From assembly GCA_028023455.1 (NCBI GenBank), contig JAQFVV010006695.1, positions 1 to 64,000 on the forward strand: 64,000 bases of DNA, in the 5' to 3' direction. The notes below the pieces were generated by a model. That model ran no database searches. It saw nothing but the letters and a program-made list of their open reading frames with translations, and was not told the DNA's origin. The position numbers and the translations under genes were made by a program. Source of the stretch: Epiperipatus broadwayi. Its lineage: Eukaryota > Onychophora > Udeonychophora > Euonychophora > Peripatidae. Numbering within the stretch: the stretch's first letter is position 1; every line of letters begins with the position of its first letter. This document shows, in pieces, positions 1 through 12,650 of this stretch.

Positions 1-1784
1 TTAGCGAGATAGACGATTCTGACTGTTACATAGTAGATATAGGAGGTACTTGTTCTTTATTACTATATAATTCTTGATAAAAATCTTCTACCAATCTCAT
101 GATGTCATCTCTCTTTTTAGTAATAATTCCATCTTTTTTTCTTATTGCAGATATAAATTTCCTACCAATACCAAAATGTTGTTTTACATTCTTAAGACTT
201 TTATTTTCTTCTACAGCTTTCCTTGCAAGTTCACAGTTATACTTTCTTATATCATTTTCAACTCTTTTCTGCACCATTTTACAAAATTCGAGATATTCAA
301 TTCTTTTTAATGCATCATTTTTGTATATCTTCATATTCCTTCTTTTCTTCATAAATTCTCTAGTCTCAGTAGAAATTTTATTGGTCAATTGCTGCTTTTT
401 TCTACCAGCTATCTTTGTTGCAGTTTTTAAAAGTGTATCAGTTATTCTCATATTAATTTCATTCAAACGTGAATCCTGTTCAAAATCTACTAATACTAAC
501 CGATTTTTAAGTTCTAATTTAAATTCATTAGAATGTTTCTGAAGATTAGGAATATCAACTGTAAATATTGTTTTTCTTAATAATTTTTGTCTCTCTAGTT
601 TTACATTAACACGTATCTTACACCTTACTAATCGATGATCATTTCCTGTGTTAAATTTATTAAGAACATTACAATCTTAAAATATGTATTTCCTGTTAGT
701 CAAAATATAATCCAATTCTGCTGTACCTTCATTTGGATGCTTCCATGTCCATTTCCTTTTAAAACATTTTTCTCAAAAAAAGAATTCATAATATAAAGTT
801 TTTCTTTTTCTGCAAACTCCACAAGTCTATGTCCTCTCTCATTTCTATTACCATAACCAAAATTACCTACAGCACTTTCATCTTTCATTTGTTTACCAAT
901 TCTAGCATTAAAGTCTCCCATAACAATTTTAAAATATTGTTTACTCTGATCAAAAACCTTTTGTACATCCATATAAAAATCTTCTACTACTTCATCACTA
1001 TGAGAACTTATTGGGGCATAAACCTGAATTATCTGCATTTGGGTATCTGCTATTAAGTTGTATAACTAATCTTGCCACTCTGTCCGATACACCATCAATC
1101 TCCACAATATTGTTCTTCCACTTTTTATTTATAATGAATCCTACTCCACTTGTATTTCCAATATTTGTGCCTTTATAATAGAGTATATGTCCACTTTTTA
1201 AATCAATTGTCTCTTCACCTTTTCTTCTAACTTCACAAAGTCTAATAATGTCCCATTTAATATAAGAAAGTTCTTCTTCTAATTCTTGTAATCTTCCTTC
1301 ACTTGAAAGTGATCTGCAGTTGTAAGTACCTAAATAAAAAGTCGTCATCAAATGGCAGCCTGGGTCCGCAATCAGGGGATTCTTAGCATCCTCCGCCTTC
1401 GGCCACCAACTGCTGCCTTGGTTGGTGACTTTACAGCCTACTGGGAATAAGGGCCATGCTTTATTTTTGTCTGTCATAATTGTATATATGTATTGGAAAA
1501 ATATTTATCATTTACACAAATATTCATTCTGCCACATCAGGCACTGAGAAGAAAGACCATGGTGTTTCTTGATCTTAAACTCAGAGGTAAAAAACCAGTA
1601 AACTCACCACTCTGGCTAATGCGTGTTGGTGAGCAGCCCATCCATGTTCGTATACTATATGAATAATCACATAGTAATAACAGCTGCAACGACAAGAACG
1701 TATGGAGTGGACATTAGGAATTTGCGCTGCTCGGTTCCTTTAAGGCCTCCAAGCGGAATCAAAGGGTCTCCTTTCAGTTAATAG
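1..1784 (-). mobile_element. RTE-clade non-LTR retrotransposon, copy 1 (5' half)
   Basis: This is the 5' half of an RTE-type LINE on the minus strand. It holds about 300 bp of 5' UTR (1,478-1,784), the start codon at 1,477 and the AP endonuclease region, running to the linker before the reverse transcriptase. The 5' UTR aligns with that of copy 3 (47,962-48,267), and both begin at a shared CTATTAA, which defines the element's 5' end. Similarity to copy 2 fades at about position 25, so the RT half is missing or lies to the left of the window. Confidence 0.85.
26..1477 (-). pseudogene. RTE endonuclease region (AP-endonuclease-like), frameshifted
   Basis: The protein would nick target DNA for target-primed reverse transcription. 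Open blocks in different frames lie at 1477-998, 1038-700 and 466-26, so at least two frameshifts are present: an extra base near 1,045 compared with copy 3, and a change in a homopolymer near 770. Visible endonuclease landmarks in order are GTYNCRSL (active-site Asn), LCEVRRKGEE (catalytic Glu), VMGDFNARIG (Asp/Asn) and a decayed SDH motif reading NDHRLVR near 640. The last block is the basic linker ahead of the RT domain. The start is supported because copy 3 begins with the same MTDK sequence after a matching 5' UTR. Similar frames are often annotated 'craniofacial development protein 2-like' in animal genomes; that is a LINE-derived name. The copy is inactive. Confidence 0.8.
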
Positions 1785-2318
1785 CAAACTCCTTTCTATA
1801 ACAATTTCCATCATTTATATATATAAAACTATCAAATATATTTATAAAATCAAATATTAACATGTTATTTCAAACTTTAACAAAAAACCTTACATTCTCA
1901 TTACTTTTAAAAATTTTTTTGATGATTTAAGTTTTTTTAAAATAGAAATTTAAGAGTATTTTTTTTTTTTGCAAATATCTATTTAATATCACAATATATA
2001 TAAATTTAGAAAATATTCATATTATTTGATGAGATTTGTTGGACTATTTCCATCATTTATGAGTGAATGCTGAATGTATAGAAAATTTTAAAGTTTATTT
2101 AAACTTTCCAAATACAAACAACTTGTTAATAATAACACATAAATAAACAACACAGGTTCCTAATTACTCAACGTTTTGCGTAGTATTATTCTCCACTCTT
2201 CTTCGGATGTTGCTGGCCTGATATGCAAAGTGACAGTATTCGCATAGAAGTTGAACTCGCACATTTAGATACTTGAATATCAAATTTAAAGCAAATGCTC
2301 TAACCAATTAAGCTGACA

Positions 2319-2390
2319 GAATAGCTCAGTTGATTAGAGCATTTGCCTTAAATTCAAGAATCTAAAGGTGCAAGTTAGACTTCTATGCGA
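2319..2390 (+). other. tRNA-derived head of SINE/PLE tail
   Basis: The sequence TAGCTCAGTTGATTAGAGCA matches the D-arm/box A of a tRNA gene, and a weaker box-B-like GGTGCAAGTTAGAC follows about 35 bases later. The inverted partner on the minus strand (2,245-2,314) reads AATTGGTTAGAGCA. It is not a functional tRNA gene, because no acceptor stem closes. It is an ancestral pol III promoter of a tRNA-derived repeat. Confidence 0.6.
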
Positions 2391-2423
2391 ATACTGTCAC
2401 TGTGCATACCAGGCCAACAACAC

Positions 2424-2457
2424 CCGAAGAAGAGTGGAGAATACTACTATTCGAAAC
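2424..2457 (+). ncRNA. Decayed hammerhead-ribozyme-like core
   Basis: CCGAAGA (2,424-2,430) and CGAAAC (2,452-2,457) resemble the two halves of the hammerhead core (CUGANGA ... GAAA), separated by about 21 bases that can pair weakly. The mirrored arm has CCGAAGA with CAAAAC (2,206-2,171). Two PLE-derived copies read TTGAAGA (45,698) and CTGAAGA (20,653), so CTGAAGA is the likely ancestor. Hammerhead motifs are known in Penelope-like elements. This copy has lost the conserved U, so activity is not expected. Confidence 0.35.
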
Positions 2458-2610
2458 GTGTAATTACTAACCTGTGTTGTTTATTTGTGTGTTATTACTA
2501 ACAAGTTGTTTGCATTTGGAAAGTTTAAATAAAGTTTAAAATTTTCTATACATTTAGTATTCACTCATAGATGATGGAAATAGTCCAACATATTACATCT
2601 AATAATATAC

Positions 2611-4667
2611 CACCATTACAAACCTTCAGGCAAATAATTATATTATTTATTATATGAAAAGAATTGCAGTCTTTTTCATATGCACACACTCTTTAAATTT
2701 ATAGTTTATTAATTAACCATAAGTAATTTAATTTTAATTGTGGAATCAAATTACTTATTGTTAATAAATAATATATATATATTGAAGTAATGGATCTGTA
2801 GACCAGATCCACGCTTCACGCCTTTCTAGATTACTAGACTAGGATCAAACCAGTGTTACGATGTTTGTAAAATTTTCCGTCTGCCATTTTGTATACATTT
2901 AAATTTTAGGCCAGTAAATAAGTGATTAAAGTATTAATTTTCTATTGAAATGTTTTTATTATAAATATTGGAGGGGCCCAGATAGATATATATTATAACA
3001 GTCGGATAAGTCTTACCGTATCTGCACTACAGGGTGCCACTAGATCACTTGAACCTAGAAAATTTATATAGTAGACAGATACGTAAGTTAAGATTAAAAT
3101 CTTACATATGTATTTTATTCTGACCATCAGTCGAAGTCACTAGCTCAGTGAGACGCAGAGATTTATAAAATATAAATTCTTATTTAAAATATATTTTTAA
3201 TAAAGATTAAAAAAAACAAACTAGATCACTGCCAGCACTAATAAAACAAACATTTATTAATGCACAAATAAATAAATTGAGGAATAAAATTTCTTTAGAT
3301 TTTAATATTAATTTTTAAATTTAAATTATTTTAAACAGTTCGCACAGATGGACATTTTAATAAATTTTACTTTAGAATATTGAGTATAGATAGGCTACAT
3401 AGATTACTCAGTTAAAAATATTTCAAAATAAACATAAACGATCAAAATATAAAGTCATTGATGTAATTGCAGAGGGAAATTTACAAAAACCCAATGGCAT
3501 TCATCATAAGATGCCGCATTGACACCAATAACTTAAAAGACATTCGAATAAATACATTTTTAGATACTCAACGTGAGGTATCATATTTACCGAATATCTA
3601 TATATTCTAACCAAATATGAAAATAAAAAAAAACATAATTAAACGTTAACGAATCTATGCAGTCATCTATACCAACTTAAATTTAATCTATTTATCTAAT
3701 TTAATCAATAAACATTAAAAAAAAAAAAAATGGAAATGATTAAGCCAGCAAACTCAAAAGTATAAAAATTAAACATTAATAATTGATTTGAAAAGTCAGA
3801 TTAAAGTTCATTTTAAAAGATTTAGGTTTAGCTTGTCAAATCTTGAAAGTTCTTAATTATTTTTTTTTTAAAATTTTTCAGTTATATCTCTTACAGTAGA
3901 AGAGTCCCGGTTCCTGGTGTCAATTCCCACAAAGTCTTTATTTGAAGACTGGTCTATCTGAAGGTGGCCGTAGCTGGTTCAATCCTGGTATTATTTTATT
4001 CGGGTCTGCAACAGTACCATTCATAATTCAACAATCATTTCATTTGAAATAAATGAGAGAGGGTGACAAATGCGTCTTATCGCCCTTCTCACAAAATCAA
4101 ACTGGAACTGTTCTTAATTTCAATATTTTTATTTTTATACACATCGTCCGGATTCACTGAACAATCAATCATTTTCATTAGGGTCCTAGCGTTGATTTCT
4201 GCTTCTATTGGACATTCTGCTTCAGAGCGGGGAACAATCTTTAATTTTTATCTATATCTTTCATCTGACTTTTTAATTATATAAGATTCCCAAGGGCTAG
4301 TTTGCTTCTCGATAATTAATAACACAATCATTTCCATCTTGAGATTTCAGGAATTAAATCTTAATGATTCTATTTTTACTTACGTTACTTTTTACTAAAA
4401 TATTTTATACTTAGATCTTTTATCTTTTTTATAAAAAAAGTATGTTCAAATACTTTTTTTTTTTATTTAAAAAAAAAAAAAATACTTTTAAAGTTTTGCA
4501 TCTGTGCGAATATATATACATACATTGAACAACTCTTTTTAATTTTAGCTTTTAGTTTTTTATTTACAAACTTAAAAAAGTTTTTATTATAATTTTAAAT
4601 TAATGTAACAGCATATTATATACCGTTACAATATATACGCAAATACATATATATATTGTAACCTACT
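2611..4667. other. AT-rich intergenic or intronic DNA without a recognised gene
   Basis: No supported coding sequence. A short imperfect hairpin spans about 3,013-3,100, with GTATCTG near 3,023 pairing with CAGATACG near 3,080, and is probably a MITE remnant. Positions 3,890-4,030 are less AT-rich and include GGTTCAATCC, which resembles a tRNA box B; no matching box A is visible. Confidence 0.5.
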
Positions 4668-5010
4668 AGAATGAGACGGGGATATGAGAAAGAGAAGAAA
4701 GAAAGAGAAAATGCTAATAATGAAATGGAGATAATGATAATGATAAGGATAAATGATAGAAAAGAATTGAGGAGGAAAAGAAATGGGGAAAAGTAATAGA
4801 AATGATATATGTAATGGAGAGAGAAAAGAAATGAGATGATGGAAAGATATGAAAGAGAGATATAAGAAAAAGATGGAATAAAGGAGAGAGAAATGAAATG
4901 AGATGATAGAAGAAACTCTTAACAAATGTTTTAAATGGCTGAGATGATAGAAAGATATGAGAAATGACATGAAAAGAAATGGAATAAAATTGAAATGAAA
5001 TAAAATATAA
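4668..5010 (+). repeat. Polypurine tract of about 340 bp (GA-rich plus strand)
   Basis: The plus strand is almost all A and G with scattered T, in irregular GAGATGATAGAAAGATATGA-like motifs that recur without a fixed period. The minus strand reads open for 114 codons only because it is Ser/Leu/Phe/His-rich low-complexity sequence. Long polypurine tracts can form triplex DNA or act as replication pause sites; here that is only a possibility. Confidence 0.75.
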
Positions 5011-8000
5011 ATGAGAGACTCTAAACGACTCGGCTCAGTGGGTTTACAATAAATTTAAAGAGAAGAGATGATGATCCAGAGATGTATAATCAAATAAAGA
5101 TCAAATCCAATACTGATGAACTATAACTACTACAGCATATTAATATTTTAATAAACCATACAAAAGATTATCTAAAATCACTAAACAATGCTTACCATAT
5201 TAGTCCTACCAATAGATTATACACTCTCTGAATAAGACCTATGATGCTTTGCTTTAAAATATTATCTTACAGAATTATATTTACTAAAACAACAAGAGAA
5301 AATAACCTCAGGGATTTTAAAACTAACATTCTTGTGTAAAATTAAAGTTTAAGTTAAGTTGCCTAATAAAGAATTACTGTGATTAATAAATAAATAAGTG
5401 ACATCTTAGCTAACCATACAATAATTATAATATGTTCGATCTTAAAAATAATAAACAAAACAAATATTAATTCACAAAATTTAATGAATCAATTTAAATT
5501 TAACTAATAATGGCCTATTATCTAAGATATTACTTGAGCAGAGAAAAAAAGCAAGGGTACCTTTAATGCCTTTCCATACTCACAGACAACCACTAAAGAC
5601 CTCAAATGCAAATGAATTAGAATTCTTTAAATATATCAGATTTAAGATGATGATAGATGATGTGCAGTGAATATAAGATAAAATGCAGCTTTTAAAATAA
5701 TATTAATTAAAATATTCTTCTGAAGTACTAATATTGTTAATCTGATATTGCATAATCTTTAGTCTGAAAGATATACCGATAATTTAAAAAAAATAAACTT
5801 TTAACTAAGTATTTAATTAGCTATCTGCTATAATGCAATTATCTGTATTTATGATTCACTATGAGAATCATTTACTTTAACATAGTTTTTTTTAATTTTC
5901 AAGACAATATTAACTATATTTAATTAACTTAGAATATACTTATAAATTTCTGAATTGAAGATTCAATAACTTTTACATTTTAAGATTTTGTGAACTTGAA
6001 ACCCAAGACAATAATATATTCTCATATAAAAGTAAAACAAACAAAACAACACTTTTGAAATAATAATAATTTGGTTTATTAATAATGAAAAGAAATGTTT
6101 ACAAATGTAGTAGAATACAAACAGTGCCAATACCGCACTAAGATTTAATATAATTATTTGGACTTTTAACAGTTTTATTTAACTTATATTAATACACTTA
6201 ATAACCGACAAAGGTTATTCAATATTACTTTCTTTTAATAATTAGATTTTTATCAATATACCTTAAACTTTAATTATCATATGTACTTAATAAGCACACT
6301 ACTATTCTTCTTTATTAGACTAATTTATACCATTATTGTGTCATCTAATAATCAGAATGACACACAGAACTAGGTTTATATTGAAAACCCTAAGCTTAAT
6401 TTTATACCCCTAAACCTAACAAACGCTAAGTTGGAATAAGCATATTCAGCAATACTTTTGAAAAATATCATCACTAGTTTCACGGATATAAATAATATCA
6501 TAGCTAGATATATGTTTAAATCAGACTAAGCAAATATTAAAATTAAACTAAATTAAGTGTATGGGGCAATCATTCATCAGAAATCAGTTATACTTTTTTT
6601 TTAAATAACTTTAGTCCACATAAAATTATTCCCTCAATGTTTTAAAGATAATGATGTAACAGACTTCAAATCCAGCGGCGAAATTCTGGATGAAAATATT
6701 AAATTAGTTTGTGTGAATTGCCACTTATACCATATGCATATTTAACATACTTTAAAATAAATATAACTTATTGTTGGTTAGCTTGTGCGTGATAAAACTA
6801 TCATAGCAACACAATTCAAACATTGATACACCTATGAGCCTTAAATTAGCTACAACTACCTGAAGAAATACATTTCCTCAAACAAGCATATCTTGTCATC
6901 ACAAATCTAAACCAAATGCAACATCACCTACTGTGGTGGAATTAGCATTAAATCATCATGAATGACAGGCAAAAAAAATATAAAAATACTAGGCTCCTCA
7001 GAGCTGGAAAAGAATGTGGTGGTTTCCAAAATACCTAACTACGAGGCAAAACTAAGATGTCTGGAATTCATCTACAGTACATCTGGAAATAGGAACACAC
7101 ACCAGAAAAGCACAATCCTCTCATGGGATTTCCAATGCTTATAAATGTGATCACCATCACTAAAAATACAATACAATACCCTCTTTTTTGGGGACAAGCA
7201 CTATCAAATCATGGAAGTACAATACAATAAGGATGGAAGATTTTCTCTACTCCATAAAGCATATTCAAAAATTATGAACTAAGCCTAATTCTTGAGGCTA
7301 ACAAATACTAACTAATAGCAAGATATATATACTTTACCTTAATTAATTAAGTTATTCCTAAGAAGTTTAAAAATACAAAATATATATCCAATGTTTGAAC
7401 CAACAAAGTAAACTATGTGTCAACTGACTACTGTAGAAAATACTTTGAAATTAAATGCATATAAAATTCTAGGCAAGGCACAATGCACACATAACAAAAT
7501 ATTAAATGCTAAAATATAGTAACTAGTGGACTTTTAAAATTGTAAATTAAATGCAAGAATATTTACTTCTCGATGAATATAAAATATTTGTAATTATTAT
7601 TAATACAACATTCATAAAACAAATGAATGGATATTCTCTGATAAACTTCTTTAGTAAATTTAAAATAAAAATTGAGTAAAACATCCCATTTATATGAAAA
7701 TAAGACTGTGATATTTAAATCTCTATAATAAAATAATTAAATAGAAACTAGTTAGTGTAATGCTTAATAAATAAACAAAATCTACTTAAGAATGGCAAAA
7801 CAAATTGGTTCATTCAAATAAACCTATTTTGTTTTAAAATTATAACCCTAGTTTACCTGTATATTTATGCAAAAGTGTTACAAAAAAAAAAAAAAAAATT
7901 AATAGCATAAATATTTTTATGGTTTTTTTTTTTAAACCAATAAAGCAGACCATAAAAAAAAAATACATTAACTCAAGTTCATATTTCGGCTCCGTAATGA

Positions 8001-10241
8001 TTTTTCCATTTCATAATGTGTAGACAATTTATCCAGGTTAAGATATTTATCTGAATTCGAAGCTTCAATTAATACATTTATACACATGGCAATGATTTTC
8101 AAACGAAAATGTTCAATAGTTCCTTGATAATATTTTTTTTTTAAAACAATTTAAAAAAAAAACTTAAATAATAAGATTAAGCCGGCATGAAACAAAATAA
8201 ATTCTTCAGCTGAACACACTTTAATTTATTTATAGGATCCAGAGTTCAAAATGGCATATAATAATAATAATAAGAATATCTTTCTATCTGAATTTCTTTA
8301 TCCTCTTTTAGGAAAACGCTTCTTTTGAAATATAGTTTTTCTTAAGTATTTTTCCTAATAATATTCCAAGACGTATTTATTTTTAAAATTAATTTCCTTT
8401 GCTTACTTTTAAATATGAGAGTAAAAATTTTTTTTACTGTTCAAGACATTTCTCCGTTTATATGCTATAATTAATGCCATAAAGTTATTTTTAAATACTG
8501 GCAAGTATGACCATTTATAATGTACCCAATAATTATAAATTCATTATTAATCCTTACAAATTGCTTTAAAGTTTTATTACCAAATACATGTCCTTTCTTA
8601 CTGTGTAAATAAAAATTATCCTTTAAAATGTATATATTATCTGTTTGCGTTCAGCTAAACAAATCATTTTCATATATGTCAAGATATAAGTAATAACTTT
8701 TCCTTTTTTAAAAATAATAATCATTCTTTATAGTTTCACTGTAATGGAACGTAGCAGCTTCTTTATAATGTTCTTTTTAAACTTAAAAAAAAAAAATTTC
8801 TTTTTTTCTTTTTTTTTTACATATACTTTTAATCTAACAGGAAAAATAATTAGCATTTTACTTTCAAAATAGTTTAATACAACCAAACGCTTATCTATGG
8901 AAATGATTAATAGTTTGTTCCTTAACCTTATTTCCAAGTAAAGAAAATTAAACAAGTTAATGTCATATAATATGTGAGATGCTTCATTTACTTTAGACAT
9001 TTTTTTACTATAATTTTTATGCCTTGACTGAAATTCAAATTGTCAGAAAAATGGATTACCTTTCTTTTAGCCCTCCATCACTACAGGACGATTTTAAATA
9101 TTTTAAACATACTTGTATTTTCTTAAAAATATCAAGTTTTTTTTTAAAAAAATTACTTTTATTAACAAAATTTTAAGATCCAGCACCAGTTGAATCAAAA
9201 CAAGATCAGCCCCTGGATGGTCCCTCGATCTCCGTTTTATCTCACAATTTTTCATCCACCTACAATTCATTTAAAAACCAATAAAAATTATTTATTAAAT
9301 TTTAATATTATGACAAACCAGCTGTGGAATCAATCTACTGACGTAACCAATATAATTTTCCCATACCACGTGACCTTCAGCTGCAAAGTCAAAATTTTAG
9401 TATTATCAATATTATGCAACAATTGTTTTTTTTTAATGATATTTTATACAACACAATAGTAAGAAATATAAAATTTAAAGTTATACCCTTTATTAAACCC
9501 TTAAATATTACATTAAAAATCATTTTATCCACACATTTGCTTTATTTACTTATTTTAAACAATATAGGAGCTAAATTATTTTTTTATTCTTATGTTTCCA
9601 TGTCTATGCATGCACATATTCTCACATACGTCTGGCTTTACATTGTTTAAAATTATTTCTAGAATTACAACAATAAAATGTTAATGATTATTTAATTTAA
9701 CTAACTTTTATAACTAGAATGCTAAACTACAAAACTAATAACAAATATTATTTCCTTTTAATAAAAACTTACATATCATTTCTTTTTTAAAATTTATTAC
9801 TTACTTATTCCAACTTAATAATAATATCTTATTATTATTCTTTAAACATTAAAAGAGATTATACATTTAATACTATTTATCAATTCACAATTATAATAAT
9901 TTAACATTTGCTTATGTTAAATTATTACCTAACATCCCTTATCAAACCAACTAATATTATTAAAAATACATAGATTATCCTATTTTAATGATTAACTAGT
10001 TTAATTTCCATTTTATCATCATTATTTTTTTTTTAAATCCAAAATTTTAAACAAAAGGTTAAGCTAAGATAACCTTGATTACCTCTTGGAACTAAGTGTT
10101 TCTTCAGTTAGGTACAATATAGAATTACAGACGGAAACTTAAAATCAATATATAAATTTTTAATATATTTTTTTTAAGTATTTTATTCTGGAGATTTGCT
10201 TTCATGATAAACCTTACTAATATTCCGTAGCGTCAAACAAA
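5011..10241. other. Long AT-rich stretch without a recognised gene
   Basis: No exon or repeat family is recognised across about 5.2 kb. Positions 6,650-7,260 are less AT-rich and look like ordinary non-coding or UTR-like sequence on either strand. Poly(A)/poly(T) runs occur near 7,880, 7,925, 8,790 and 9,140. If the calnexin gene continues leftward, this is intronic. Confidence 0.5.
9178..9284 (+). other. Possible short terminal exon, unrecognised
   Basis: After a TTTTAAG acceptor-like site, 35 codons stay open (DPAPVESKQDQPLDGPSIS, then a Ser/Asn-rich end) to a TAA that overlaps an AATAAA signal at 9,280-9,285. The composition is richer than its surroundings. No family is recognised and no upstream exon is visible, so this may be chance. 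Confidence 0.15.
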
Positions 10242-10275
10242 AGAAAATCCATTACAAAATGGTAATGGATTTTCT
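10242..10275. repeat. Perfect 14-bp inverted repeat, 6-nt loop
   Basis: AGAAAATCCATTAC (10,242-10,255) and its exact complement (10,262-10,275) flank AAAATG. This may be the tip of a palindromic MITE or a chance hairpin. It lies about 100 bp before the piggyBac-like remnant. Confidence 0.6.
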
Positions 10276-10370
10276 AATTAAAGTAAAATTAAAATAGAAA
10301 AGATATTTGAAATATAAATTCTTCAAATCGACATTTAATTAAAAACAGATTTGAAACAGTAAAATCATTG

Positions 10371-10592
10371 GGTTTATTGGGAGAGTTGACTCAAGAATAC
10401 AATACAAATATACTTTATGTTGATAATTGCAGTCATTGGAATTCCAACGTAGCCACTTAGCCTGGAGCGTATGAAAAAGGGAATTTTCCAGAAATAATCA
10501 AAAAGATATAAATAGCTCAAGAGAACAATAGAGGTCAGCCAGTCATAGTTTTTGTCAGCGATTGCCTGACGAACCTATGCCAGTTAAATTTT
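10371..10592 (+). pseudogene. Possible piggyBac-like transposase remnant
   Basis: Conceptual translation gives ILYVDN, then after a stop KGNFPEIIKK, another stop and IAQENNRGQPVIVF. The order and spacing recall the piggyBac DDE domain, in which a (Y/T)DN(W/F) motif is followed by a KG.P.EVI.K segment and I.(Q/R)ENN.G. At least two in-frame stops show it is dead. The match is by eye over about 70 residues and could be wrong. It is of interest because a TTAA-bounded element lies at 39,902-52,225. Confidence 0.3.
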
Positions 10593-12518
10593 TAATAAAT
10601 GTCTGGAAGCATGGTAGTTGAGTAGACGGTTTTTAATTTGCCAGTCTCCCACTGTCCCAAAGATGATCATCCAATAGCTCATGCCGGAGAAATCTCATCA
10701 AAATGAACTGTTGAACTCTCTTATTCAAATACATAGCTAGTTATGCCTGTGCGAAATTCAGTTTTCATCGTGGGATCAAAACTTTCACAAGGACTCTTAA
10801 TAAATTAGGTAATATGTTCCAATTTGTTATTTCTAACTGCCTAATTTTTCTTTTAAAACTCCAGTGATCCAGTAATGTAAATCCTGCTAAGTTTAATGTC
10901 TTCATAATGGAATCTAAATGTTTAACTTAATATTCTGTAAATAATACTTGCTATTACTTTAGATCTAATGTTTTTGCTCATTCTATCTGTCTTAAAGTTA
11001 TGCCTCTTAATGCTAAACTTCCTTCTAATGCGGTTTACAAAATATTATTATTATTATTTATTTAAATGAAATGATTATATGCCAATTGTTCCATCTTGAT
11101 GAAGCTTTATCTAAATATTGTGCTTCCTATTTTCCCGACCTACGTTTGTTGGTAAATAAAAATGAATAATTCTCTAGCTCTGAAAGATTAATACTTGGAG
11201 CAACCTTCATTTTGTTGAGATGAAACCATTTTATATTATTACGTGTTTTTAAAAATATTTATACATACACGGTTTAGTTGTGGGGAGATGCTAGATTCAA
11301 GCATGAGGTTTTATTTAGTTTAATTACTTCATTTTTAAAGAGTAAAAGGAAGGGGTTTAGAAAATTATATTCATGCTAAACTAAGAGATAATAGAATGCT
11401 AAATGAAATGTTAGTGGGATTTTGTGTTGAAGGGAGAGACGTGTCGCTCATAAAAATATTCGTAATAATAATTAATGCTTATTTATTTTTGTTGGTCTGA
11501 TCTTGGTCAATCCATATAACATTTGTGTAATCTTTATAACTCAGAACAATTATATAGTTAAATTATAAATATATTATCCAGTACTCATATTTTGCCTTGC
11601 CAGCATTTTGCTTGATTACTTGTCTTTTGTTCTTTGTGATCGCCAGATCAGAACTAGGCCACATGATAATTTCACTGGCCATTAATTTTCTCATCAGGAT
11701 ATGAAAGCCAAATTGGCAAGACCCAGGGTAAGCAGAGCTTAGCTAGCCTTTGTGATTCCCATTCTTTCTTTATTCCTTGGTATCACAGGAACGGGGCAGG
11801 TGAATTGAGTCCATGCTGGTAATGTAATATCGAATGTTGGGTTTTGTTCACTTTCTTTTGTTCTGAGCACATCATGGCGAATTGATTACGATCTGATTAA
11901 TTTATGAGTTTTAAAATCTTAAAATATTTATTTGCGAATATCGCAATCCATTTATATTTCAAATGTGTCACTCTCTTCGATGCCAATTCCTAAAGTACGA
12001 GTTAATTATTTCTCCCTTAAAAATAATTTCACTCATAATAAAGTCATGTTTAAAATAAACTCTTTAAAATATTTATTCCGTATATCTCAGACTTGGGTAG
12101 GCGTCTTCCATAATTGGCATATAAACTATATCGCTCTCTTGCCAGAGGCATAATAAATGACAGAATAGAAATTTGTGTTAACTAACTTATAAAAAATAAA
12201 AACAGAGACATTGGATAAATTATAAAAATGTTTTATTAAATATATATATGTGAATTTAAGCTACCTGAGGTTCGTCTCTATTTATTCATTCTAAAATTAA
12301 TATTTCTAATAAATTATTGTGCTGCTATCTGATGACTCAAGGTCACACACATACCATTCTTATATTTAAGTTAATAGATAGTCTAATTAGAACAAATTAA
12401 AGTTAGACGTTGAATTAATTGAGGCTCATGTTCCACCATTGATGCTAGTGGCCAAAGTGTGGAAAAGATTAATTGCTTGCCTCGAAAATGTTGTTAATTA
12501 GTTTGCAGATTTAGAGAG
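10593..12518. other. No recognised gene
   Basis: Mixed AT-rich DNA. Positions 11,590-11,900 are closer to balanced base composition, but no open frame with splice sites or family similarity is seen on either strand. Confidence 0.5.
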
Positions 12519-12650
12519 TGGGTAAACAGGGCAGAATCCATAAGTATTCTTTAGCTTTGATCTCGCGTATGGTTGGATTCGAGGTACTTTTATCCAGGCT
12601 GTGAATCATGTTGAGTTAACATACAATTTTGACCGGTACAATATATATAT
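12519..12650 (+). mobile_element. tRNA-derived SINE, 3' portion (copy A)
   Basis: This copy shares the blocks GTAAACAGGGCAGAATCCAT, GATTCGAGGTACTTTT and TTTTGACCGGTACAATAT with 52,553-52,680, and the last two with the minus-strand copy at 53,745-53,945. It ends in a (TA)n run, as expected for a SINE tail. Confidence 0.65.

Larger units (their letters stand above)
2018..2610. repeat. Head-to-head palindrome of tRNA-like/PLE tail unit
   Basis: Two diverged copies of one unit of about 290 bp lie in inverted orientation around an 8-bp spacer (2,315-2,322). From the centre outward each arm reads: a tRNA-like head with box A, a GAAGAAGAG block, a (C)GAAAC- or CAAAAC-type motif, AAGTTTAAATAAA, then GATGGAAATAGTCCAACA at the outer end. 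The same unit follows the decayed PLE at 45,590-45,905, and its tail is shared with 61,250-61,400. The arms differ by scattered substitutions and small indels, so the structure is old. It would fold into a hairpin of nearly 300 bp. Confidence 0.9.

Noticed and set aside
2319-2390. Functional tRNA gene
   Set aside because: The box A match is good, but acceptor and T arms do not close and the same head recurs in repeats.
4626-4970. 114-codon open frame on the minus strand
   Set aside because: It is the translation of a polypurine tract (Ser/Leu/Phe/His only), with no domain-like composition.
6962-7144. 60-codon open stretch in a less AT-rich region
   Set aside because: No splice sites, no family similarity and stops close by in all frames. 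It looks like ordinary non-coding sequence.
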